This document shows, piece after piece, positions 1 to 5,472 of a stretch of DNA of 5,472 nucleotides. A model generated the notes under the pieces. It did not search any database, was not told where the DNA came from, and was given only the letters and a program-made list of their open reading frames with translations. The stretch spans positions 1 to 5,472 of the forward strand of contig CAJYHD010000762.1 of assembly GCA_913773715.1 (NCBI GenBank), read 5' to 3'. Source of the stretch: an uncultured Sphingobium sp. GTDB lineage: Bacteria > Pseudomonadota > Alphaproteobacteria > Sphingomonadales > Sphingomonadaceae. Numbering within the stretch: position 1 is the stretch's first letter; every line of letters starts with the position of its first letter. Both the position numbers and the translations under genes were made by a program.

Positions 1-2342
1 AACGTGACGTCCGCGCCGAACGTGCGGGGCGCGCCATATTGGGCGGTGGCGTAGCCGAGCGCATTGGTCAGCGTGTCGAAGCCGAACACCTTGTACAGCT
101 TGTTGGTGACGTTGTTCATCCACAGCCCGATATCCACCGGGGCCAGCTTCAGCACTTCGATCCGGGCGTTGAGTAGCGTATAGCCCGGCAGGCGGGTGTA
201 GGACGTCTGGACAAGATCGTTGGTGTAGGTGCTCGATCGATAATAGCCGGTCAACGACCCCCGGATCTTGCCCTCGGCCCCGACGCCCAGGCTATACGCG
301 ATCGTGCCGCTGACCGTCTGTTTGGGGGTGGAGGAAATAGCCGAGTCGGAAAGGTTCTGGCCGCCGTTCACGCCGATCGGCGGGCTGAAGAAATTGTCAT
401 ACTTGGCATAAATATAGGAGTAGAAGCCCGACAGCTCGAGCGCAGGCGTCGGCAGATAATTCACCTCCAGCTCGCCGCCGTAAATGGTCGATTTCGCCGC
501 GTTGAACGTCGCGATGAACGTCCTGCCGCCGGCGAGCGTATCGTTGATAACGCGCTGCTGATTGTCATATTTGGACAGGAACACCGAAAGGTTGGTCCGG
601 ATCGGCCGCCCGCCGAGATGCCAGTCGGACTTCAGGCCGGTCTCGTAGCTCGTCACCGTCTCGGCTGCGTAGGACTGGTACTGCGCCATCGGAATTTGGG
701 TGTTGAAGCCGCCCGCCTGGAATCCGCGGCCGACGCTGGCATAGAGCAGAGTCGTGGGCTGCACCTGGTAGTTTAGGCTGACGTTCCAGGTGACGGGATC
801 GAAATCCTGTTCCCGCCGGACAATGCAGGCGGCGCTGTCGAGCCCTGGATTGCCGGCGAAGAATTCCGACGTCTGACAGCGCGGTGCATTATTGGTTAGC
901 GAGATCGTGCCCATGAACTGCTGGGTGATCGCGCGCTGGTGCTCGTGCGTGTAGCGGGTGCCCGCGGTGATCGTGAATCGGTCGGTCACATGGTAGTTGA
1001 GCTGGCCAAACACCGCCTTTTGCCGCGTGTAGAAGGTGTTGTTCGCGATCGACGGCGAAGCGCCGAAATAGGAAGGCAGCCCGCCCGTCACCGTGCCGGC
1101 GGCATTGAATTGCAGATCGAAGACACGGACGTCGAATTGCTGGTCGAACCGGCTGTTCGAAAAATAGAAGCCAAGCGTATAATCGAGCTTGTTGTCGAAC
1201 AGCTTGCCGATGAAATCCAGCTCGTTGGTAACGGATCGGCCCCGGGTATGGTTCTCCCCGCTCAACACCGGCACCGTCGACAACCCGTCATTGTCTTCCA
1301 GATCGTCGTTCTTGTTGCGTTGATAGCTGAAGATGTTGCGGATCGTCAGCGTGCCCAGATCATAGGTTGCGGTGTCCGAGACACCCCAGTTCTGCGACCG
1401 TTCGAACTGCGCGTGGACGAAATCGACCTTGCGCGCGCCGAGGCTCTGCTGCTCGGCAAGGGCCGACGCGCAATTGGCATAGAGCAGCGTGCACGGTGCA
1501 GCGACCGCGACGGTGATGCCTTTGATCGGGTTGTCGTGGATATAGGTATATTCGGCGACCAGATCGTTGGTGAACCGGTCGGTCGGCGACCATCGCAAGA
1601 TCACACGCCCAGATTCGTGGCGCTCGTTGTCGAGGCTGGAGGGGCCGTTTCCGGTGGTCGCCACATTCTCGGTATAGCCATCGCGGCGTACAAAGCTGCC
1701 GGATACGCGCGCGACCAGTGTTTCGGTGAGCGGCACGTTCAGCATGCCCGTCAGTTCGGTGCGGTTGTAGTTGCCGTAGCTGCCGGTAACGAAGCCTTCG
1801 AATTTTTGCGTCGGCTTGTTCGGGGTGAAGATGATCGCTCCGCCGGTGGTATTCTTGCCGAACAGCGTCCCTTGCGGCCCCTTCAGAACTTGGATCGACT
1901 GCATGTCATAGGTCGAGTAGGCGATCGCGTTGGTCGACAGGAGCGGGGTATAGTCCATGTATACCGCAACTCCGCCCTGGCTGCCGATAGCGCCCTGCTG
2001 GCGCGTGCCGCGGATCGCAAAATCCGGCTGTCCGCCTTGCGGCTCCGGCGTTTGCACCAGCCCGGGGACGTGAAACTGAACGTCGTTGGTCGTTTGAATC
2101 GTCTGCTGCCGGATGCCTTCCGAGCTGAGTGCGGTTACCGTGATGGGTACCCGTTGCAGCTTCTCCTCGGTCTTGCGCGCAGTGACGATGATGTCGGCGA
2201 TGCCATCGCCTGGCGGGGTGGCTGGCGCCTGGCCGGCATCCTGGGCCTTGACGGGATCGCTCGTCGGCGGGCTGTCCTGCCCGAACGCCGGGCTCACAAA
2301 TGCGATGGCCGCAACGCCGGCCATCCAAAGCCATTTCTGCAT
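1..2342 (-). CDS. TonB-dependent outer-membrane receptor (3' end cut by window edge)
   Basis: This gene encodes a TonB-dependent receptor, which imports a substrate across the outer membrane using TonB/ExbBD energy. The 780 codons visible start at an ATG at 2342. A signal peptide covers about residues 1-21 (MQKWLWMAGVAAIAFVSPAFG), with likely cleavage before Q22. A Pro/Ala/Asp-rich linker follows, then a TonB-box-like segment ADIIVTA near residues 49-55. The plug domain spans about 62-175 and carries the family motif VLKGPQGTLFGKNTTGGAI (152-170). The rest is a barrel of alternating aromatic strands ending in YGAPRTFGADVTF, so probably only the last few residues and the stop codon are missing. 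There is no extra N-terminal signalling domain of the FecA type. Two cysteine pairs (284/291 and 489/506) probably lie in surface loops. It is the last gene of the apparent operon, 68 bases after the alcohol dehydrogenase, which suggests import of a catabolic substrate rather than of iron chelates. The substrate is unknown. Confidence 0.96.
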   Translation of the reverse strand, partial: MQKWLWMAGVAAIAFVSPAFGQDSPPTSDPVKAQDAGQAPATPPGDGIADIIVTARKTEEKLQRVPITVTALSSEGIRQQTIQTTNDVQFHVPGLVQTPEPQGGQPDFAIRGTRQQGAIGSQGGVAVYMDYTPLLSTNAIAYSTYDMQSIQVLKGPQGTLFGKNTTGGAIIFTPNKPTQKFEGFVTGSYGNYNRTELTGMLNVPLTETLVARVSGSFVRRDGYTENVATTGNGPSSLDNERHESGRVILRWSPTDRFTNDLVAEYTYIHDNPIKGITVAVAAPCTLLYANCASALAEQQSLGARKVDFVHAQFERSQNWGVSDTATYDLGTLTIRNIFSYQRNKNDDLEDNDGLSTVPVLSGENHTRGRSVTNELDFIGKLFDNKLDYTLGFYFSNSRFDQQFDVRVFDLQFNAAGTVTGGLPSYFGASPSIANNTFYTRQKAVFGQLNYHVTDRFTITAGTRYTHEHQRAITQQFMGTISLTNNAPRCQTSEFFAGNPGLDSAACIVRREQDFDPVTWNVSLNYQVQPTTLLYASVGRGFQAGGFNTQIPMAQYQSYAAETVTSYETGLKSDWHLGGRPIRTNLSVFLSKYDNQQRVINDTLAGGRTFIATFNAAKSTIYGGELEVNYLPTPALELSGFYSYIYAKYDNFFSPPIGVNGGQNLSDSAISSTPKQTVSGTIAYSLGVGAEGKIRGSLTGYYRSSTYTNDLVQTSYTRLPGYTLLNARIEVLKLAPVDIGLWMNNVTNKLYKVFGFDTLTNALGYATAQYGAPRTFGADVT

Positions 2343-2346
2343 CCCA

Positions 2347-2354
2347 CTCTCCCT
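2347..2354 (-). promoter_or_regulatory. Ribosome binding site of the TonB-dependent receptor
   Basis: On the minus strand AGGGAGAG lies 4 bases before the ATG at 2342 and sits in an A/T-rich stretch. It supports this ATG over the in-frame ATG at codon 7, which would also remove part of the signal peptide. Confidence 0.7.
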
Positions 2355-2395
2355 ATATGATTATCTGTTTTTTTGGTCGTCGTCGTTGGTCAGGC

Positions 2396-2410
2396 GCCGG
2401 TGCATCCGGC
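2396..2410 (-). other. Short GC-rich hairpin directly after the alcohol dehydrogenase stop
   Basis: GCCGG-TGCAT-CCGGC is a perfect 5-bp stem with a 5-base loop, immediately adjoining the stop codon at 2411-2413. It has no U-run after it on the minus strand; the A7 run further on is the wrong base. It is therefore not a standard intrinsic terminator. It could affect mRNA processing or stability between the two genes, or be chance in high-GC DNA. Confidence 0.3.
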
Positions 2411-3490
2411 TCAGTCCATCAGGATGACCGATCGTGCGCTTGCGCCGCCGCGCAGTTCATCGAAGGCGGTCTCGATCTCGGTCAGGCGGATTCGGTGCGA
2501 GATGAGATCGTCGAGCTTGAGCCGACCCTGCAGGTAGAATTGGACGTAGCGCGGGATATCGACCGGGAAGTGATTGGATCCCATGTTCGAACCTTGCAGG
2601 CGGCGTTCCTGCAACAGCGCCAGCCCGTCGATCTCTACCTTCGCGCCCATCGGCATCATTCCGCACACGGTCGCCGCGCCGCCGGCACGGAGCATGTAGA
2701 AGGCGGCCGCGACCGTCTGCGGCAGGCCGATCGCCTCGATCGCGTGATCGACGCCGCCGGCGGTCATCTCCAGGACCTCCCCGACCATATTGTCCGATGC
2801 GACGACGACATCGGTCGCGCCGAAGCGGCGTGCGAGTTCGCACTTGGCCGCTTGCCGATCGATCGCGATGATCCGGCCGGCACCCGCCAGCGCGGCGCCG
2901 TTGACCGCCGACAGGCCGACACCGCCGCAACCGATCACCGCCACCGTCTGCCCGGGCCGGATGCCCGCGGTGTTGATCGCGGCCCCCGCCCCCGTCGTCA
3001 CCGCGCAGCCGAGCACCGCCGCGCGATCGAAGGGCATGTCACGCGAGATGGCGACGCATGCATTCTCGTGAATCAACGACTCTTCCGCGAAGGAGGACAG
3101 GTTGACGAACTGGTGGATTACCACCCCCCCCTGCGAGAGCCGCGGCGGCGCCTCGGGCGGTCGCAGCGTCTCGCCCGTATTGCAGTTCACCAGCCGACCG
3201 GTGACGCAGTTCGAACAATGCCCGCAAAAGGCGGACAGGCAGGTGACGACATGGTCGCCTGGCTTCACCGATCGCACCTCGGAACCGACGGCCAGTACGA
3301 TGCCGGCCGCCTCATGGCCCAGCACGGCCGGCAGCGGATAGGGGACCGCCCCCTCGGCGAAATGCAGGTCGGAGTGGCAGACGCCGACGGCACGGTTGGC
3401 AATACGCACCTCGCGCGGCCCGACATCGGCAAGGGTGACATCCTCGATGGACAGCGGCTTGCCGATTTCGCGCAGGACGGCGGCCTTCAT
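2411..3490 (-). CDS. Zinc-dependent alcohol dehydrogenase, class III/NDMA-type MDR family
   Basis: This is a 359-residue medium-chain dehydrogenase expected to oxidise an alcohol to an aldehyde with NAD+ in the cytoplasm. The N-terminal GroES-like domain has catalytic zinc ligands C38 (GVCHSDLH), H59 with E60 (GHEAAG) and C162 (GCAVTTG). The structural zinc site is C89, C92, C95 and C103 in CX2CX2CX7C spacing. The Rossmann fold has GCGGVG at 187-192, and the acidic D211 ends the second strand (IIAID), which favours NAD over NADP. The C-terminal part (ERRLQGSNMGSN, then DIPRYVQFYLQGRL) resembles the class III/NDMA-dependent alcohol dehydrogenase group more than benzyl alcohol dehydrogenase XylB. 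All catalytic residues are present, so it should be active. The start MKAAVLREIG is canonical for the family. A weak CGGAG lies 8 bases upstream, but the strongest Shine-Dalgarno feeds a short ORF overlapping this start. Its neighbours suggest the product aldehyde goes to the adjacent aldehyde dehydrogenase. The substrate is not determinable. Confidence 0.93.
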   Translation of the reverse strand: MKAAVLREIGKPLSIEDVTLADVGPREVRIANRAVGVCHSDLHFAEGAVPYPLPAVLGHEAAGIVLAVGSEVRSVKPGDHVVTCLSAFCGHCSNCVTGRLVNCNTGETLRPPEAPPRLSQGGVVIHQFVNLSSFAEESLIHENACVAISRDMPFDRAAVLGCAVTTGAGAAINTAGIRPGQTVAVIGCGGVGLSAVNGAALAGAGRIIAIDRQAAKCELARRFGATDVVVASDNMVGEVLEMTAGGVDHAIEAIGLPQTVAAAFYMLRAGGAATVCGMMPMGAKVEIDGLALLQERRLQGSNMGSNHFPVDIPRYVQFYLQGRLKLDDLISHRIRLTEIETAFDELRGGASARSVILMD

Positions 3491-3528
3491 TGGGCCGACT
3501 CCGCGGCCGGCATGGGTGAAAGAGTCAT
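3487..3528 (-). CDS. 13-codon upstream ORF overlapping the alcohol dehydrogenase start
   Basis: The ATG at 3528 begins the peptide MTLSPMPAAESAQ, whose TGA stop overlaps the alcohol dehydrogenase ATG as ATGA. It has the best Shine-Dalgarno in the window, AGGAGG at 3537-3542 with an 8-base spacer, and begins 32 bases after the aldehyde dehydrogenase stop. I infer either a translational-coupling leader or an N-terminal extension of the alcohol dehydrogenase that was put out of frame by a one-base change or sequencing error. The peptide resembles no known family and probably has no function of its own. Confidence 0.35.
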   Translation of the reverse strand: MTLSPMPAAESAQ

Positions 3529-3536
3529 GGCAGCAG

Positions 3537-3542
3537 CCTCCT
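3537..3542 (-). promoter_or_regulatory. Strong Shine-Dalgarno (AGGAGG) in the gap between the two dehydrogenase genes
   Basis: A full-consensus AGGAGG is spaced 8 bases from the ATG at 3528 and 46 bases from the alcohol dehydrogenase ATG at 3490. The latter distance is too far for direct use. It therefore drives translation of the short upstream ORF and could load ribosomes that restart at the overlapping ATGA. Confidence 0.6.
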
Positions 3543-3560
3543 GATGGGTGGGATCGATCG

Positions 3561-4964
3561 TCATTTCGCGATGTTCACGACATGCGCCTGGGTGAATTCG
3601 CGCAGCCCCTCGACGCCGAATTCGACGCCGATCCCTGACGCCTTGGCGCCGCCAAACTGGACGGTGGGACCATAATCGAGATGCTTGTTGACCCAGGCCG
3701 TGCCGCTATCCAACCGCGCCGCAATGGCGGCGGCTCGCGTGGCGTCGGAGGACCAGACCGATCCGCCCAGGCCATAGGGCGAGGCGTTGGCGCGGCGCAG
3801 CGCGTCTTCGGCATCCTGTACCCGGATGACCGGCAGGACGGGGCCAAACTGCTCCTCATCGACGAGGCGTACGCCATCCTCGATGTCGCGAACCACCGTC
3901 AGGGGGATGAAATAGCCCGGCCCTTCGGGAACGTCGCCGCCCGCGACAACCCTGCCCTGCTCACGCGCGTCGTCGAGCAGCGCGCGCACGCGGCGATACT
4001 GGTCGCGATTCTGCACCGGTCCGAACTGGACGCCCTGCTCGATCCCGTTGCCGACCACCGCGTCGCGTGCGAGCGCCGCCAAGCCATCGACGATGGCGTC
4101 ATACGCGTCGCTTTCCACGTAAATCCGCTTGATCGCGCTGCACACCTGACCGCTGTTGATGAACGCGCTCTGGAACAGCGCCGGTACGACCGTGTCGGGA
4201 TCGACATCGTTCAACACGATCGCGGCATCGTTGCCGCCCAGCTCCAAGGTAATGCGCTTCAGGTCGTCGGCGGCGGTCGCCATGACCTTTCGGCCGGTCG
4301 CCGAAGAGCCCGTGAAGGAAATCTTGCGCACGTCCGGATGGCCGGTCAGCACATCACCCAGATCATTGCCGTCGGCCACGATGTTGAGCACGCCGGCGGG
4401 CACCAGATCCCGCACCAGCGCCGCCAGCCTGAGCGTCGCCAGCGGCGTCGTCGCGGCGGGCTTGGCAACGACGGTGTTGCCGGTGATCAGCGCCGCACCG
4501 ATCTTCGTGGCGACCATGACCAGCGGGAAGTTCCATGGGACGATCGCCGCGACCACACCGAGCGGGCGGCGGTGGATTTCGACGCGACGCTGCGGCCCGT
4601 CCTCGATCACCTCGACGGGCAATTCCACGCTGGCGTAATACCGGAGCATGCCGACCGCACTTGCGACCTCCCCATGCGCCTGCGGGATCGGCTTGCCCTG
4701 CTCGAGCGTGAGCAGCCTCGCCAGTTCGTCGCCATTTGCCTCGATCGCACCCGCCATCGCGGTGAGCACGGCGGCGCGCTCCGCGAAGGACCGGGCGGCC
4801 CACGCCGGAAACGCGCGCTTCGCGGCGACGACGGCAGCCTCGATTTGCGTGGCATCCGCCCGCGCCGCCACCGCCACCACCTGTTCGGTCGCCGGGTTCA
4901 GCACGGGAAGCTCGGAAGCCCCGGCAACGAGGGCGCCATCGATCAGCATCGGGAAATCAGGCAT
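3561..4964 (-). CDS. NAD(P)-dependent aldehyde dehydrogenase (AldA-like ALDH family)
   Basis: This is a 467-residue cytoplasmic aldehyde dehydrogenase that oxidises an aldehyde to a carboxylic acid. Numbered from the ATG at 4964, it has the oxyanion-hole Asn145 in IVPWNFPL, the cofactor-binding Lys168 in AKPAATTP, and the turn FTGSSATG near 217-224. The general base is Glu241 in LELGGNDAAIV, the nucleophile is Cys275 in NSGQVCSAIKR, and EEQFGP lies at about 370-375. The C-terminal FGGAKASGIGVEFG is typical of the superfamily. The wording around the Cys and the C-terminus recalls the subfamily of Streptomyces aureofaciens AldA (cd07106 as I recall it). Where NAD-specific enzymes such as human ALDH2 have Glu195, this protein has Ala171, so the cofactor is uncertain. 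I chose the ATG at 4964 because GGGAG precedes it by 5 bases and because PDFPMLIDGALV is a normal ALDH N-terminus. Upstream in-frame starts at 4976 (ATG) and 4988 (GTG) would add 4 or 8 residues. It is first in the apparent operon, 70 bases before the alcohol dehydrogenase. Confidence 0.95.
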   Translation of the reverse strand: MPDFPMLIDGALVAGASELPVLNPATEQVVAVAARADATQIEAAVVAAKRAFPAWAARSFAERAAVLTAMAGAIEANGDELARLLTLEQGKPIPQAHGEVASAVGMLRYYASVELPVEVIEDGPQRRVEIHRRPLGVVAAIVPWNFPLVMVATKIGAALITGNTVVAKPAATTPLATLRLAALVRDLVPAGVLNIVADGNDLGDVLTGHPDVRKISFTGSSATGRKVMATAADDLKRITLELGGNDAAIVLNDVDPDTVVPALFQSAFINSGQVCSAIKRIYVESDAYDAIVDGLAALARDAVVGNGIEQGVQFGPVQNRDQYRRVRALLDDAREQGRVVAGGDVPEGPGYFIPLTVVRDIEDGVRLVDEEQFGPVLPVIRVQDAEDALRRANASPYGLGGSVWSSDATRAAAIAARLDSGTAWVNKHLDYGPTVQFGGAKASGIGVEFGVEGLREFTQAHVVNIAK

Positions 4965-4969
4965 GCACA

Positions 4970-4974
4970 CTCCC
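4970..4974 (-). promoter_or_regulatory. Ribosome binding site deciding the aldehyde dehydrogenase start
   Basis: GGGAG lies 5 bases before the ATG at 4964 on the minus strand. No comparable site precedes the in-frame GTG at 4988, so the shorter protein is preferred. Confidence 0.55.
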
Positions 4975-4988
4975 ATCTGCCCGGCCAC

Positions 4989-5452
4989 GCGCTGACCAGG
5001 CGGTTCAGGTTCCGAAACTGGGGTTTGTCGACGTGCGGCTTAAGGCCGTGTCGCGCGACGTAGTCGAAGGAGGCGCTTCTGCTTCGTCGTTTTACGTCGC
5101 GCCGTCAGAACGGCCCTCGCATCGCCCCCAGTGCGGCTGTGCGGCACAGACGACATGCGGTTTGCCCGAAGCCATTTCCTGTTCAGCGACCGCAACAAGT
5201 GATCAGGAATAGCTCGTTCGCCCGCCGGGCAGCATCAGAAAAGTTGATGAGGAAGAAGCACCGTCGCGCGAGTGCGGAAAGATCTTGCACGCAACGCTGC
5301 CATTCGCCGGCACGACAGTCGGCACATGCACCCGGTCTTGGACCACGCCCATCACACCCTCGCCTTACGTTTCGACTTCTTGTTACGATACTGGATAGTA
5401 TCAATTAACGTACGAGGCAAGGGCAGGCATTGTGACGATGCGCATTATCTCG
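4989..5452. other. Gene-free upstream region of the operon
   Basis: Across these 464 bases no open frame has a recognisable protein, a good Shine-Dalgarno or coherent composition; the two small frames present (5139-5408 plus, 5183-5404 minus) overlap each other and look random. The operon promoter should lie here on the minus strand, but I could not find a convincing -35/-10 pair. A 5-bp hairpin GCCGT-CAGA-ACGGC at 5101-5114 has no U-run on either side. The right end from about 5345 becomes more A/T-rich and holds the inverted repeat at 5387-5402, consistent with a regulatory region between divergent genes. Confidence 0.6.
5387..5402. promoter_or_regulatory. Perfect inverted repeat GATACT-GGAT-AGTATC, candidate operator
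   Basis: Two exact 6-base arms are separated by 4 bases. An outer GTTA (5382-5385) and TAAC (5406-5409) can extend the symmetry with unequal gaps. The size and symmetry suit a dimeric regulator such as a TetR-family repressor. TAGTAT at 5396-5401, inside the repeat, resembles a plus-strand -10, with TTCGAC at 5371-5376 as a weak -35 and a long 19-base spacer. No U-run follows on either strand, so it is not a terminator. The repeat is seen directly; its function is inferred. It lies about 420 bases from the aldehyde dehydrogenase start and may instead serve a gene beyond the contig end. Confidence 0.4.
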
Positions 5453-5472
5453 AGATCGGAAGAGCACACGTC
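5453..5472 (+). other. Illumina TruSeq adapter remnant (not genomic)
   Basis: The final 20 bases, AGATCGGAAGAGCACACGTC, are identical to the start of the TruSeq adapter read at the 3' end of short inserts. They were not trimmed before assembly. Real genomic sequence therefore ends at about 5452, and the window's right edge is a contig end. Confidence 0.97.

Noticed and set aside
939..2360. Long plus-strand open frame of 473 codons
   Set aside because: It is antisense to the receptor gene, is Arg/Val-rich with no recognisable domain, and arises from the G/C-rich third codon positions of the real gene.
2360..2365. GATAAT on the minus strand before the receptor gene, resembling a -10 box
   Set aside because: Transcription would begin inside the ribosome binding site, and no acceptable -35 lies 16-18 bases upstream.
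2300..3544. Long plus-strand open frame of 414 codons
   Set aside because: It mirrors the alcohol dehydrogenase, spans its flanking gaps, is rich in Arg/Asp/His and shows no family motif.
5015..5026. Inverted repeat AAAC-TGGG-GTTT upstream of the aldehyde dehydrogenase
   Set aside because: The arms are four bases; extension needs a two-base bulge, so it is too weak to call an operator.
3681..5063. Long plus-strand open frame of 460 codons
   Set aside because: It is antisense to the aldehyde dehydrogenase, which has complete catalytic motifs; the plus frame has random-looking Arg/His-rich composition.
5101..5114. Hairpin GCCGT-CAGA-ACGGC as a terminator
   Set aside because: No U-run follows on either strand; a short GC stem of this kind is expected by chance.
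5176..5209. Inverted repeat TTCCTG / CAGGAA separated by 22 bases
   Set aside because: The arms are only six bases with a long spacer and no extended symmetry, so chance is the better explanation.
5139..5408. Small plus-strand frame of 89 codons upstream of the operon
   Set aside because: It has no clear Shine-Dalgarno, an Arg/His/Pro/Ser-rich random composition, and overlaps an equally poor minus-strand frame at 5183-5404.

Overview
The window looks like one end of a contig from a high-GC alphaproteobacterium, most likely a sphingomonad (Sphingomonas, Sphingobium or Novosphingobium type). This rests on three things: the style of the TonB-dependent receptor, the G/C-rich third codon positions, and the pairing of such a receptor with catabolic dehydrogenases. 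The genus cannot be fixed from this sequence alone.

All convincing genes lie on the minus strand, so transcription runs right to left. The order is an aldehyde dehydrogenase (3561-4964), a zinc-dependent alcohol dehydrogenase (2411-3490), and a TonB-dependent outer-membrane receptor (1-2342, lacking only its last few residues at the window edge). The two gaps are 70 and 68 bases. No convincing terminator or internal promoter was seen in either, so a single operon is the simplest reading. The first gap holds a strong Shine-Dalgarno sequence that serves a 13-codon ORF. That ORF overlaps the alcohol dehydrogenase start as ATGA, and is either a coupling leader or the remnant of a frameshifted N-terminus.

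As a functional unit, the receptor would bring a scarce or bulky substrate across the outer membrane. The alcohol dehydrogenase would oxidise an alcohol to an aldehyde, and the aldehyde dehydrogenase would oxidise that to a carboxylic acid. The substrate cannot be read from the sequence; aromatic, terpenoid or other hydrophobic alcohols are reasonable candidates for a sphingomonad.

The right end (4965-5452) has no convincing complete gene. It contains a perfect 6-4-6 inverted repeat at 5387-5402 that could be an operator, followed by a possible start of a divergent plus-strand gene. The last 20 bases (5453-5472) match the Illumina TruSeq read-through adapter exactly. They are not genomic, so this is an artefactual contig end. 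I see no RNA gene, mobile element, CRISPR array or novel defence-type system here.
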